In this document: one piece after another, positions 51,428 through 62,490 of the stretch
Layout: the number at the start of each line of letters is the position of its first letter
Numbering within the stretch: position 1 is the first letter of the stretch
NCBI GenBank assembly: GCA_001936135.1
Contig: CP012812.1
Coordinates: 1,922,001 to 1,986,000, forward strand
Origin: Saccharomycopsis fibuligera x Saccharomycopsis cf. fibuligera
Lineage: Eukaryota > Ascomycota > Saccharomycetes > Ascoideales > Saccharomycopsidaceae
Length of the DNA: 64,000 nt
Direction of reading: 5' to 3'
The notes under the pieces: generated by a model
Told to the model about the DNA's origin: nothing
The model's input: the letters and a program-made list of their open reading frames with translations, nothing else
Databases searched by the model: none
Program-made: the position numbers and the translations under genes

Positions 51428-54340
51428 TTACTTATCAGCGTTTTTTTTTTGAGCTATGACAGATGACAACGCCCTACCAACAGCTTCTATATCCGTCATC
51501 AAACTAACATGCCCGCACTCACTAGCCACTTTTCCCACGATATGTTTCTCGAACCCTTCAATGTTCTCTGGCATCAACCATTTTTGATGAATCACACCAT
51601 CCCCTGGACCGTAGAAAAAATCGCCATAGTTTCCTTCCATGATATCCTTTTCACCATCAACAAACACACCACGCACTGATGGAACAGTATTACCGTACAC
51701 TATAGCCAATGGTGGATAATTTGTTTCATTTCTGGAGTCGTATTCGAGCTCTTTAACAAACTTGTGAGTACGCTTAAGAGTGCGAGAAAGATAGCTGTAA
51801 GCTTCATTAAAAGACATCTGGAATGCAGGTGAAGCAACTGAGGGCGCGATCACGTTGAGATTATTAGTCGTGTTAACATTAGTACCGCCAATAATTTTGT
51901 TATGTATACTAGAAGCAGTAGATGTATTGTTGGAATTACTAGTAAAAAATGATGAGTCTTTATCCCTGTCTTTGAAAGAAAGCGAGTTGCTGCGTTTTTG
52001 AATATTGTTGCTAATGGATTTTTTGATAGCATCAGCTCGAATTGTGTGGCTTGTGAATAGTGGCGAGAGTCTCAGCAGACTACCACTATTACTGTTACTG
52101 GCACTATTGCCATTAATATTGGCATTATTATTGCTATTACCAGTTGTTAATGTGGTAACATTGTGAATATCAGAAATTTGCCGCGTTCCCACAGGAGAAT
52201 CAACCAGATTTCTGTATTGATGAGCAGTACCATTGCCATTTGCATTCGAATTTCCATTTGCACTCCCATTGCCTAATTGGGTTAAATTTGGATGACTGCG
52301 AGGGCTGATGATACTCAAGTTTGATACTCCTACATTTATCATATCAGTTGTTGATTCATTTGCTGAAGTATCTCTACCATCTTCCTGATAATTATGTTGT
52401 GATTGAAGCTGCTTTTGTTTATCAAGATTAAAATTTTGGTGATGATTATGCTCTTGTTCTTCTGCTTCTATTTTCCGATTATGTGCCACCAACGGCGAAA
52501 GATTATACTTGACCCATGTATCCGGATCGAACAAATCCAATTCAATAAACTTGCCCGTGATTTTATCATAGAATACTTTCCCGTGTCGTGGCAAGAACAC
52601 AAAACTGGACCGCATCAAGAAATTTGCTTCAGCAGTAAGTACAGTTTTGCTGAATAGTACGGAGTCGCCAAAGCGGATTGGGCCTAAAATGTTTAAACAC
52701 TCATATGGTGCCCCAAGATAAACTAACCCATTGAACAATGTTGGATCTTGATTCATAGTGTGGTGTGCTAGCAAACCTCCCATAGAATGAGCAAGCACTA
52801 ACGCTCCCTTCCGTTTACTTGGATCCTTATTCATATTTCCTGGCAATGTCTCTAAAAATTTTTTGAGCTTAGCTGCATTAATGTCCGAAGATAACCTCCA
52901 GTCATAACCAAACTCATAGACTCGAGTATTGGGTACAGCTCTAAGCTTCTTAATCAATTTTTTAGCAATGTCAATAGGCCCAACATTTTTAAGCATTCCG
53001 TCAGCGTAAATCTTGTCCTCCATTTCGAGCTCGTCGCTATCTTGAGGACCTACCACAAGGTCTACTTTACGCAAGTTTAAACCAACTTTGATAGGAATCC
53101 ACACCCGTCGGTTAGTCTCTTTGTCTCTTAGGATGCTGCCACGATAACCACCAAGGATTACAATATCACCTTCAAGCTGATTGAAAACGGTTTCGCTGTA
53201 ATAAATGCGATCCTTGATGCGCTGGCGAACAATTTCACTGGGCACGTTGGTGCCATTTTGCGCTGGCAAAGTGCTACTTCTTGTTGATGAGGAGATAGAT
53301 GAGACATCAGAATGACTATTGCTGTTGCTATTATAAGGCAACAAATTGCTACTTTTGATTGCACTTTTCTTTTCATTGAGGTAATGTGCCATGTCTTTGG
53401 CAATATTTGGAGTAAGTGCTTTTCGAACCGCTCTTAATCTCGAGTTATCAGCTCCCTTGAAATCTTTGTACAAGTATGCTTCTTCCAAGGTGGAAAGGGA
53501 GTTATTGCGCTTGAGCTTTTTTTTCAACTCATGTTTGTCGTAGTTCTGGGTAGTAATAAACCGGATGGAGCTGTCATTATTGAAAAATTTTAGCTTTGGA
53601 AGTTTCACAGAAGGAAGAAAGTTCATTAAGGATTCACCAAAGGGAAGCGAAAATGAAAAGATTTTCTGTGAATCTGGGGCGGGAGTGTCATCAGCTGCGC
53701 TGCCTATATTCATAGATCTAAGTTTGCTAGTGAATGTTCTTTTTGGAGGCTTGATTTGCTGCTCATTCTTTTTTTGAATGCGAACTTTCTCCTGCTCAGC
53801 TAAGTCATCCTCGTAATCCTCCTCAAAGTCCAGTTCGTCTCTGTCATTAATAGACGAACCGCCAATGATGGACGAGGCAATGCTTCGAGAAAGCTTTTTT
53901 GTCAATGCTGGATCTTGTAGTTGTGGTAGATCACCAGCAGCTGCGAGGTACTGTAGGTCATTGGCGGTATAATCATCATTATCTGTTAGCTCTTCTGAGT
54001 CAATATTCTCATTGTCATTGTCGTAATTGTCATAACCGTTATCACCATTAGTGGTATTTGTTAAGTTAGTAGCCGTAGTAGTTGCTGTGTTGATATCGAC
54101 GTTTCGGGACTGACCAATGTTTTGATGATCTAGGATATCCCTAACCTCGTTGTCGTTTTCATTTTCATTGTCAAAATCGGCGCCATATTCATCACCATTA
54201 TTACCGTTTTTATCAATGGATGTCAAACAGCCTTGGCTAATAGTGCTGGAAAACAATAATGGCTGATCGGAGCAGCTGCCATCGCTGTTGGCAATGACAG
54301 TACCACTGGTAGAGCGCTTGTCGCTTGGGGTACCAGGCAT
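51428..54340 (-). CDS. LCAT-like alpha/beta hydrolase (lipase), YJR098C-like
   Basis: A 970-residue protein with a lecithin:cholesterol acyltransferase-like domain at about 395-640. VILGGYRGSILRDKETN opens the fold and VYEFGYDWRLSSDINAAKL is the characteristic YDWR segment. ALVLAHSMGGLLAHHTM (about 509-525) holds the nucleophile elbow; its Ser is in AHSMGG, where GHSMGG is usual. A C-terminal block PGDGVIHQKWLMPENIEGF (about 917-935) and a nearby CGHVSLMTD provide candidate Asp and His of the triad. The first 390 residues are acidic/Asn-rich with little predicted fold, and a long Asn/Ser-rich insertion (about 645-860) splits the catalytic domain. S. cerevisiae YJR098C, which I recall as a related uncharacterised protein, is about 650 residues. 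Substrate unknown. No transmembrane segment is obvious. It forms the right flank of the MAT locus. Confidence 0.8.
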   Translation of the reverse strand: MPGTPSDKRSTSGTVIANSDGSCSDQPLLFSSTISQGCLTSIDKNGNNGDEYGADFDNENENDNEVRDILDHQNIGQSRNVDINTATTTATNLTNTTNGDNGYDNYDNDNENIDSEELTDNDDYTANDLQYLAAAGDLPQLQDPALTKKLSRSIASSIIGGSSINDRDELDFEEDYEDDLAEQEKVRIQKKNEQQIKPPKRTFTSKLRSMNIGSAADDTPAPDSQKIFSFSLPFGESLMNFLPSVKLPKLKFFNNDSSIRFITTQNYDKHELKKKLKRNNSLSTLEEAYLYKDFKGADNSRLRAVRKALTPNIAKDMAHYLNEKKSAIKSSNLLPYNSNSNSHSDVSSISSSTRSSTLPAQNGTNVPSEIVRQRIKDRIYYSETVFNQLEGDIVILGGYRGSILRDKETNRRVWIPIKVGLNLRKVDLVVGPQDSDELEMEDKIYADGMLKNVGPIDIAKKLIKKLRAVPNTRVYEFGYDWRLSSDINAAKLKKFLETLPGNMNKDPSKRKGALVLAHSMGGLLAHHTMNQDPTLFNGLVYLGAPYECLNILGPIRFGDSVLFSKTVLTAEANFLMRSSFVFLPRHGKVFYDKITGKFIELDLFDPDTWVKYNLSPLVAHNRKIEAEEQEHNHHQNFNLDKQKQLQSQHNYQEDGRDTSANESTTDMINVGVSNLSIISPRSHPNLTQLGNGSANGNSNANGNGTAHQYRNLVDSPVGTRQISDIHNVTTLTTGNSNNNANINGNSASNSNSGSLLRLSPLFTSHTIRADAIKKSISNNIQKRSNSLSFKDRDKDSSFFTSNSNNTSTASSIHNKIIGGTNVNTTNNLNVIAPSVASPAFQMSFNEAYSYLSRTLKRTHKFVKELEYDSRNETNYPPLAIVYGNTVPSVRGVFVDGEKDIMEGNYGDFFYGPGDGVIHQKWLMPENIEGFEKHIVGKVASECGHVSLMTDIEAVGRALSSVIAQKKNADK

Positions 54341-55404
54341 GCTTTATAGTCAGAGCGAGTCAATAGTTATCGATTCATAAGATCTGGGGAGCAGACAATA
54401 ACTCTATCTGACTCGTAATTATCGAGTAATGGTTGAAAAGTGTGCTATTTATTATCCTGGTTTTTGGCCGGTACGGCTAGGAAGAAAGATTCAAAGCGAA
54501 TGTGTGTGAGCTCCGATTTCTTTTTTCCGGAGCCGTCGGGGCGGAAGCAGCGACGACCGCCGTGCTTCCGTCGCATAGCTATAGCACCGTTTGCCCTGGG
54601 ATATTGCAATGTCTACACAAGTAAACGTGATATATCAGCAACGTTCTACCATGGACTCATTTAAAAACGATATAAAGTACAACTGCAGCTCAATGACATG
54701 CACCACATATTAGATAGTACAGAAGACCAAAGGAGCGCTAATATAAACAATTTTTTTCTGGGAATAGAGTAACAAAAAGAAGACAGTTACCACCGCGTCT
54801 GTAGCAAAGTGTAGGATGCATCTACAACCAAGTTAAAAAGGAGGGTTAGTTAAGAAGGGTTTTGACAAAATAACAAGTGGTTAACGACTGAACTCATTCA
54901 AGTCTGGCGAACCTTACTTAATTATTTACAGTACAATTAGAGTCTGCGGTACTTGAAAATCCCGATATTCGGCCATACAGAAAAAAATAATAAAAGCCAT
55001 CGACTACATAGTCAAGTTCAACGATGCACACGCTTCCATCATTTTAGAAGTGCTGCTGTTTTTTCTATGGTCCAGCAGAGTTAAGCTCTTATTATTTCTA
55101 CAGAATCACAAAAAGGTTTGTTCTTGTGTTTCTGCATCAAGTTTTTGACAGCCTTCCATTTCTCGAATAGGCAAGTGATCCTCAAGAAAATCTCTTAACT
55201 TGGCATCTAAGGCCGGGTACCGCAAATCTTTGATGCGCATCAAAAATTAAAAATAAAATAAAAAAATCATTAAACGATAGTGCTGAACATCGCGAATACA
55301 GATTCTCGATATAATGTATAAACACACTAGCGTTTACTCACAATCAGATAGTCGTGAATTTCTAGTCACAAAATCATCTGAGAAAATATTTCTGTAAATT
55401 AATA
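54341..55404. promoter_or_regulatory. 1.06 kb divergent intergenic region of the lipase gene and CWC25
   Basis: Upstream DNA of two divergent genes. No TATA box close to either start was convincing. GC-rich words (GGAGCCGTCGGGGCGG near 54528-54543) lie on the lipase side. No gene or RNA seen. Confidence 0.4.
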
Positions 55405-56445
55405 ATGGCCCCCGGTGATCTAAATTTGAAGAAGTCATGGAACCCCAAGCTTATTAAAAACCAGCAAAAGGTCTGGGAGAAAGAGCAGGAGGCGCTTCAA
55501 GAACGTAAAAAAATTCTTGAGCGGCAAAAGGAAATTGAAGCGGAGCGTGAAAAGCTTGAGTTGAAAAGGCTCCGGCAAAAAGCAAAGGGTCAAACTGACG
55601 ATGGCATATTGGGGGATAGAATTGATTGGATGTACGAGCACGGACAAGCAGGTGATGGTTTGAAACAAAGTGCTGCTGATGCAACAAATGCCAATAGTAC
55701 AAGCGAAGTCAAAAATGATGACAAAGATGATTACTTGTTGGGAAAGAAAAGATTAGATGATTTGATTCTCAAGAAAGCTAATGGAAGCAATAGTGATAAT
55801 GGTGGTTCACAACTGGCAAAAAAGTATAACAAACTTGAAAGCGCATTGCTTGTTGGTAATCCAAATGCTACTAGTGGTCTACTAGATCAGCGCGAGTTGA
55901 TAAAGATCTCTAAAGATGATCCAATGGCCAAGATAAAATTGATGAAGTTGCAACGGCAAAGGCAACAGGAACAGCTCCGGACTAGAATTGCATCTGTCAA
56001 AACCACAGTTGGTAGCAGTATCAGTAAGAGCGAAAGAAGCAGTGACAACGGTAACCTGGATAGGTTAAAGAAAAGATCAAGAGACGGTGATGATTATGAG
56101 TATAGGGAACATAGCAGCCGCCGTCAGCGAAGTGATGGCCGCGATAAGTACACCAGCCATGAAACAGATAAATATGGCCGCGATAGACACAAAAGCGAAC
56201 GTCATCATAGCAGAGACCATAGCAGAGACTCTCATAGCAGCCGTCATCGTCATAGCCATAGCCATAACCATAGCAGGCATTCAGATGATTGCAGTCATGT
56301 AAAGCTGCACCACAGCAGTTCTAGCAATAAAGAACATTCTAGCCATACAAACTACTCTAGGCCCAAAGACCCCTCAAGCCATAGAGAGAACAGGGATTGC
56401 ACCAGCTATGGAGACCATGATCTGTGCACCAAAAACAAAGACTAA
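55405..56445 (+). CDS. CWC25: CWC25, spliceosome catalytic step 1 factor
   Basis: Cwc25 joins the spliceosome after Prp2 action and promotes the first transesterification, sitting near the branch site. The 346-residue product opens with the family signature MAPGDLNLKKSWNPKLIKNQ, then QKVWEKEQEALQERKKIL (CIR-N domain, about 8-45). A Glu/Lys/Arg-rich helix and DRIDWMYEHG (about 72-82), a conserved RxDWMY motif, follow. The middle includes DDYLLGKKRLDDL. From about 200 on the protein is an Arg/Ser/His/Asp-rich tail (SRDHSRDSHSSRHRHSHSHN), more elaborate than the S. cerevisiae protein (179 residues) and like longer metazoan and Candida forms. Start is the first ATG. It ends convergent to SUI1 1.5 kb away. 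Confidence 0.9.
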   Translation: MAPGDLNLKKSWNPKLIKNQQKVWEKEQEALQERKKILERQKEIEAEREKLELKRLRQKAKGQTDDGILGDRIDWMYEHGQAGDGLKQSAADATNANSTSEVKNDDKDDYLLGKKRLDDLILKKANGSNSDNGGSQLAKKYNKLESALLVGNPNATSGLLDQRELIKISKDDPMAKIKLMKLQRQRQQEQLRTRIASVKTTVGSSISKSERSSDNGNLDRLKKRSRDGDDYEYREHSSRRQRSDGRDKYTSHETDKYGRDRHKSERHHSRDHSRDSHSSRHRHSHSHNHSRHSDDCSHVKLHHSSSSNKEHSSHTNYSRPKDPSSHRENRDCTSYGDHDLCTKNKD

Positions 56446-57946
56446 GCAAGTCCCTTCACTGGTAATGGTACTTTGAATTCAGAAAATACTTTGGCAAAGA
56501 CGCCGCAGTAATGGATCGCGAGGCTGAGATAGTAAAATAGTTTACTTTATTTCATATTATCGGTGAGTTGCCGGAGAAAATTGCCATTTGGTTGCTAAGT
56601 TTTGGTGAATGATAATTGAGCTTCAAAGAGAGATCTATTGAGAAGTGAATGATTACTTACGAGTCGACTTTAGAGTGGACTTATGAGTCGAAATGAAGTA
56701 TATGTCCATGTTGACGAGGAAAGCCACCTACATACATGCTACATAGCAACCAATCAACTAATGAATCTACTGTTCTGGTATTATCTTTGAACAACTTTCC
56801 AGAGCAGGCAATAAGTTACTTAATTGTACATGATGGGTGCGGTTTCCTGCAAACAGATTTTTCTCTATCATATATTATATACTTTTTGTTTATAGAAGTC
56901 TTTTGTTGTCCGCAAATCAGTTCTGTAAGTTTACAAACAGAAGATATTTCTTACACGTTTTGCACATTAGTTGATGCTTCCAGATATACACAATTTTTTT
57001 TGCAGTTTCACAATATACAACTTTCAAGATGATTTTTTTCAATTCGTTCAACATGAAGACATTTGTTTGAAGTACAATAAATCATGCCCCTTATACTTTA
57101 TATGCATGATGTAATTGAATTTCTCTGCCCCTACATACTACATGTAGCTGTAGCACATATCACATATAAATGCTGGCTACAATCTGCCATACGCAACAAA
57201 GCACATGTCAGTGGTCTGCGCATTAGCCGATATGCAGTCACACACAACGCCCGTGCACGGGTCGACGACACTAGCAATACAAACGAACGTCTATTAGCCT
57301 TAGCGTCGTTTAGGGGACAAAAAAAAAAGTCACAAAAATACAAAGAACATTAAAAAATGACAACGTTAATATTATTGATTGTTGAATCCATATGTTTTTC
57401 CTCTTCATAATGATCAGTTAATATGTCCACGTTGTGCCGTAGTGCTCATTCTTCTTTAAAGGGTACGCAGTACATGGACTACTGACTATAGTTGCTTGAC
57501 AAAGCGCGCAGCACCAATGATGTGGTAGTGTGTCAATTCAATCAATAAATTAATAATTGTACCTACAAATAGCCATTTAGAAAATTTTGAGCAATGGTCA
57601 AAGCCCGTCAACAGGTCATGACACAATTATATTAACCAGAAAAGATAAATAAAAGATGTAAATAGGAAAATAAGCCAGCAAAAAGACAAAGTAGAAGAAT
57701 ATAACAAAAATATACTTAACCAATATAAATGGTAGAAAGTACAAAATCAGACGAATCGAAAAACGAAAAGGACAACCCAACAAACACTTTCAAATGTAAC
57801 CACCAGTTAATACTGACAGCCAAAGCAAAAATAAAAGTAGTCTTTTGTTTTTCAATTTTGCCCCTGATATCAAGCGCAATGATTCTTCTGGCCGGTTTTA
57901 ATGCCACTGCGGTAGCAGCAATAGCAAAGACAAGCTTTGAAAAAGC
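56446..57946. other. 1.5 kb convergent region between CWC25 and SUI1, no gene seen
   Basis: AT-rich with no supported coding frame. Sequence at 57650-57940 is probably the long 3' untranslated region of SUI1. I looked for tRNA boxes and found none. Confidence 0.45.
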
Positions 57947-58591
57947 TCAGAAACCGTGAACCTTGATGTTTTTCTTCTTGAGGCCGAGCTGAGTAGTCAA
58001 GAATTCCAAGACTTTAGCTCTTTGATCACCTTGCAATTGGATGACATCACCTAACTCTTCGTCTTTGACAACGTTACCGTTGCAGCCGAAATCTTTCTTC
58101 AAGACTTTTAAAATACGCTTGGAGTCATATTCACTTGGAAGACCTTGAACCGTGGTTAATGTTTTACGCCCATTTCTTTGTTGGATACGAATATGGATGT
58201 AGTTGGTTGGTTGAGAATCGTCGTCACCAGTATCGGCGAATGGATCTGCACTTGTTAGTAAATTCAATACAACTTCAACTTGATGAAAGGAAACAAAAAT
58301 AAACGGACTATCTGTATAAATTGAAAATGTGCTCCAAGGCAAAAACACAAAAAGATAAAAAAAGATTATTATCATTCAATACATAGGTGAAGGATTGAGT
58401 AGAAGGAACTCAAACTAACCGCCGCGTTCAAGACAACACATCATCAAATTCCTCGGAGACAAAATACAAAAAAATCTGGATGCAAACATTTCTAATACAA
58501 ATGATAAATAAAATCAAACAAACGCTCAAAAAGGCGTTTAACGCCAAACAAAAGACATACCAAAAGACTTAAGGTTTTCAATAGAAGTCAT
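57947..58591 (-). CDS. SUI1: SUI1, translation initiation factor eIF1 (two exons)
   Basis: eIF1 binds the 40S subunit near the P site and enforces start-codon fidelity. Exons are 58591..58561 and 58245..57947, giving 109 residues. Exon 1 encodes MTSIENLKSF plus one base; exon 2 completes Asp and continues PFADTGDDDSQPTNYIHIRI and QQRNGRKTLTTVQGLP. The end is LGLKKKNIKVHGF. The joined sequence matches yeast Sui1 (MSIENLKSFDPFADTGDDE ... KKNIKIHGF) almost residue for residue, which fixes both splice sites. All leucines in the conserved core use TTG or CTT, not CTG. The S. cerevisiae gene has no intron, so the early intron is a lineage difference. Confidence 0.97.
58246..58560 (-). other. intron of SUI1 with a perfect hairpin near the donor
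   Basis: 315 nt. Donor GTATGT, branch TACTAAC, acceptor AAGTGCAG 9-16 bases later. A near-perfect palindrome GGCGTTTAACGCC (58533-58545) lies about 15 bases inside the donor and could form a hairpin next to the U1 site. A TGATGATG word resembles a snoRNA C box, but I found no matching D box. Confidence 0.95.
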
Positions 58592-59571
58592 AAACTAGTT
58601 GCTGTGTGAGTAACTATGAGATGTGATTTAAAAAGAGATACACTTGTGGAGTAGAGTTAGCACCGTTTTTGAGTGAAGCCGACTAAACTTGTATGTATGA
58701 GGTTGAAAAAGATTGATTGAGTTCTTTTTTGGTTATTCTTAAAAGAGAAGTTCTGAAAAGAAGAACAAGCCAGAAAGAATGGAACCGGAAAGATTTTTAT
58801 AACAGGAAACAAACAGCAGGAGGAAAAAGAAAGAGCAGTGCCGACAAAGTGGAAGAGAGGAAAAAAAAAAAAAGAAAAAGCAAAATTGCCGCCCGAGAAA
58901 AAGCTAACAGAGACTTAGTCACGAGGACAGGGGCGGCACAGTCGCCCAGACACCACAATATCCACAATATACAGACACTGCGAATCTCCCAACACCACAC
59001 GATATTTATTTTATTAGAGTATACCCTCTTCAGGGACTGATTGTACTCAATAGACCAAACCAATTGGGAGAAATGAAAGCCTACTCATTAAATCTCTTTT
59101 GACTGTAGATACATACATGTGGGCATATCAAAGGGAAAACAAAATGGAGATTTTTTTTTTTTTAAAAAAAAAAGAACATAAATAAAATAATAAACTAAAC
59201 TAGCAACATGAGAGGAAAAACAAGCTATTAATGTATGGGAACTAGAATGAGAAAGAAAATGAATTTAAAATGAAACTGGGAACAAAAACAATTACAAAAA
59301 AACGAATTATGACTATTGAAAAGGCAAGCAGTGATAGAAAAGCTATAATAATAATGATAGTAGACAATGAGAAGAACCAGAAGAAAAAATATGACTAGGA
59401 CAAACAGAAATGAAATTGGTAAACTTGAAAAGACAAACAAATGAGATCATTGACAAAACAAAAAAAAGAGAAAACCTGAAAAAAGCGAACACACTGATAG
59501 TTATGATGAAGGCGCTACAACTTGTGCCAATATTGAAAAACAATCTCCCTACTATTTTCTCATCATGCTAC
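58592..59571. other. 1 kb between SUI1 and JJJ3, no gene seen
   Basis: SUI1 upstream DNA and the 3' end of JJJ3 (both minus strand). Purine-rich stretches and an A/T block at 59149-59173. No supported frame. Confidence 0.45.
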
Positions 59572-60144
59572 TTAATCATCGAGATCATAATAGCGAACCT
59601 TGATACACAAGCTACAAGCAGAACACTGAACCACAATCAAATAACCTCCTGTATCGTCGCTTTTCCCACTATTTTCCAAGTCCCAATCACTTAGCACTAT
59701 ACTTTTCGCTGCTTTGCATCGCGGACAGTCTTTCTGCCAAAGCACTGTATTATTAGCAAAGTCTTCATGGAATTCAAATTCGTCCAAACTAAAAGTCTCT
59801 AATCCTTGCATGTGGGTGTAGTTAATGAGGTTCAGTCTGGTTGCATTGTTGTTTAGTTCAATATCATAATCGCGCCTTGAGGCATCATTAGTAAGCACTT
59901 CATGGGCAGTTTGAATTCTACTAATGAAGTCAAGGTTTTCTCTGCTATGCACACCGGTTCTGTCTGGATGGTAAAGAAAGAATAAATGACGATAGGCGCT
60001 TTTGATTGTTTGGGTATCGGCGTCGTGGGACACCCCAAGGATCGTGTAGTGGTCCTGATATTGGTAGATGTTGTAGTACGGCAGCTGTGTTGGTGACAGC
60101 TGCTGCTGCTGCTGCTGTTGATTATTATTATTGAAAGAGCTCAT
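59572..60144 (-). CDS. JJJ3: JJJ3/DPH4, J-domain protein of diphthamide synthesis
   Basis: Dph4 (Jjj3) carries electrons/iron to the diphthamide synthase Dph1-Dph2, which modifies eEF2. The 190-residue protein has a short Asn/Gln-rich N-terminus. The J domain follows at about 32-95 (HYTILGVSHDADTQTIKSAY, then the catalytic HPD at 59-61 in LYHPDRTG). A C-terminal CSL zinc-finger covers about 120-187, with DCPRCKA (Cys140, Cys143) and VVQCSACSLCIKVRY (Cys174, Cys177). The FSLDEFEFHED motif before the first Cys pair is typical of the CSL domain. J domain plus CSL in one small protein identifies Dph4. Length agrees with S. cerevisiae (172). The glutamine run (10-15) is CAG-coded. Confidence 0.93.
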   Translation of the reverse strand: MSSFNNNNQQQQQQQLSPTQLPYYNIYQYQDHYTILGVSHDADTQTIKSAYRHLFFLYHPDRTGVHSRENLDFISRIQTAHEVLTNDASRRDYDIELNNNATRLNLINYTHMQGLETFSLDEFEFHEDFANNTVLWQKDCPRCKAAKSIVLSDWDLENSGKSDDTGGYLIVVQCSACSLCIKVRYYDLDD

Positions 60145-62453
60145 TGTTAGCTAAGTGAATTCATAAAGATTGGATTATGTAGTAATGGTGAAATACTGTA
60201 TTGATTTAGTGTAAACCAAGATATAGCCAACGCCTGATTATTAATGTTACAGTAAACCTGAAGATTTGCTTTGCTTTTGTTGATTATGATGATGATGATA
60301 ATGATGATGATTATAATGATGATGTAAAGATGGCAAATGCTTAGTGAAAGGCCGGAAAATGTCAATGCCAAATGGTGTGTTCCAATGGAAATATCCTTTT
60401 AAAGCTAGTTCGTTTTATTGTGGCTTTTCGTTTGTGAACTTTGCAAAATGCAGTGATTGACGATTGTAATCAAGATTTCCCGACAAAGTAAGATAAATCA
60501 CTGCGAGTATAAATGTTGTCCAGCAATATAAGTGGGACAACGAAGAAAACAGTCGAGATAAATCAAGAATGAAGGATAGGAATAATATATGAGGAGAAAG
60601 AAAAAGTCGGATACTTTGATAGCAACTGGAGTTCAGGGATGAGTAGGGGATCTCCAGGATGGAAGAAGGTTTCACGGGTGATGAATGAGCCAGGAAATAT
60701 ACAGGAGCTAAAACTATGGTAATGGATTGCGGCAGAATGCAAAAATAGGAAAGGGAACAATAAAAGGAAAAAGAGGAAATGTTGATTTCTTGAACGGCAA
60801 AGCGGGTTGATCTGAGATGCAGTGAGTGTTGATTTAGTGTAGTGATTGATTTGGTATGAAAGATAGTTAGGCTCAACGGAGTTTACTCTGTATTTTTCGG
60901 CACTCCGTGTGGTGTGGTTTTTGGTTATGTCTCTAAATTTGTTATAATAAACTTCAGTCTTTGCTTTGCGAAATAATGCAACAAGAGGACGATGGGTACC
61001 GCTTAAAAACAAAACGGAAATGAAGAGATGAAATCGGCCAAAATGATTCTAAGCACAGCAACACGCAAAGCTTGAATTATTTGACTTGGCTAGTGTGGGC
61101 GCTAATACAATGTGAGACAATTCAACAGAAGAAGGGGAAAGTGATAACGAATTATGAAATAGAAAACGGAAAATATTAACCAGAAAAAAAAAATAAAAAA
61201 GTAAAACAGAAAACTGAAAACAGAAAACAGAAAACAGAAAAACGAAGCAGGGCAAAAAAAGTAAAAAAAAAAGTGGAAGAGAGATAGTACGAAAATTTTT
61301 AAATGAAATATGGCAGCACATCGAGAAAAAGCAGAAAGAAAAAAAAATACTAAGAAAAAAAGCAAAAAAGAGGCACACGCTCTACGCTGCCACTATGCAC
61401 AGACAATAAGGAAGAACTGAAACTACGCAAGACGTCACTGCTATTCCATTTTCGGGCTAAGCAATGCTGGATACTCAATTACCAGTGGTCTACTGTCATA
61501 TGTAGAAATAAGCCATTATTTTTTCAAGTCGGCATCGGCAGTCATCTATGAAGCTATTGTGAAAATTTAATAATCGTTTAAGTTTCCCATATCATAGAAA
61601 TATTTAGCACATTTATAATTAATTACTGTACTGCTTTCCTCATATGTGACTAAAGCAGCTGCAGCGACAGAGAATGCGCATTTTTGCTCTTCCATCGTCG
61701 TTATTGCTCCCGTTATATTGCTTGAAAGCTGTAGGCTCTCACTCAAATCATCTTATTTGGCTTAGATCCTGCAAGTATCGTTTTGCTGGCGATTCTGCGG
61801 GCCCGCATCAATTAACTAATCCAGCTTTACCCACTTTTGCAGATGCCAGAAATGTATAAAATACCACACTGTAGTTTTCTTTTCATGTAGGTGTATGGTT
61901 GCGGATTTCATTTGACTTATTAAATTACTAAATTACTAAGGTAACTGCTGAAACAGATGCAACAAATCTTTGATAACAAAAATTCTTACAAAATTTTGCC
62001 AAAGTTTATCGATTTTTTTTCCCGCATATTGATGTCCTAGTTCTCAACAATTACGATCCAATCTAGTACTAGTTTGTTCATTAACTGCTCTTTACAGCTC
62101 AATAAACTCTTGCTTGTAGTGAGAAGATCATCGTCTGACAGGCTTGACGGGCTACGGCGGCTGTGATCAAAACAATTTTGTAATTAATTTAGACTCATTG
62201 GCAACTGAACTAATGCTATACAAACAAACATCCGCAGAGACGCCGTCAATAATTAGCCGTTGTCCATCAGTTCGTTTCGAATTTTGATCAATTATTAAAT
62301 AGTTGAGCTATTGGTTTGCTTGATTAAGGTTACGTTCCGTATAATAAACCGCAAAAATTAGAAGATCACATAATTGTGTAACACAATAAGCAACTCAACA
62401 TTTTGTAGGTCTTAAAGTACTGTAAAAGAACCATCAAAAAAAATGCGGGCATT

Positions 62454-62490
<37 letters not shown>

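Noticed and set aside
58246-58560. snoRNA in the SUI1 intron
   Set aside because: A C-box-like TGATGATG is present but no D box or terminal stem was found.
60415-61378. Minus-strand frames of 109-153 codons
   Set aside because: They are Ser/Leu/Phe-rich read-outs of purine-rich DNA, overlap each other in several frames and show no domain.
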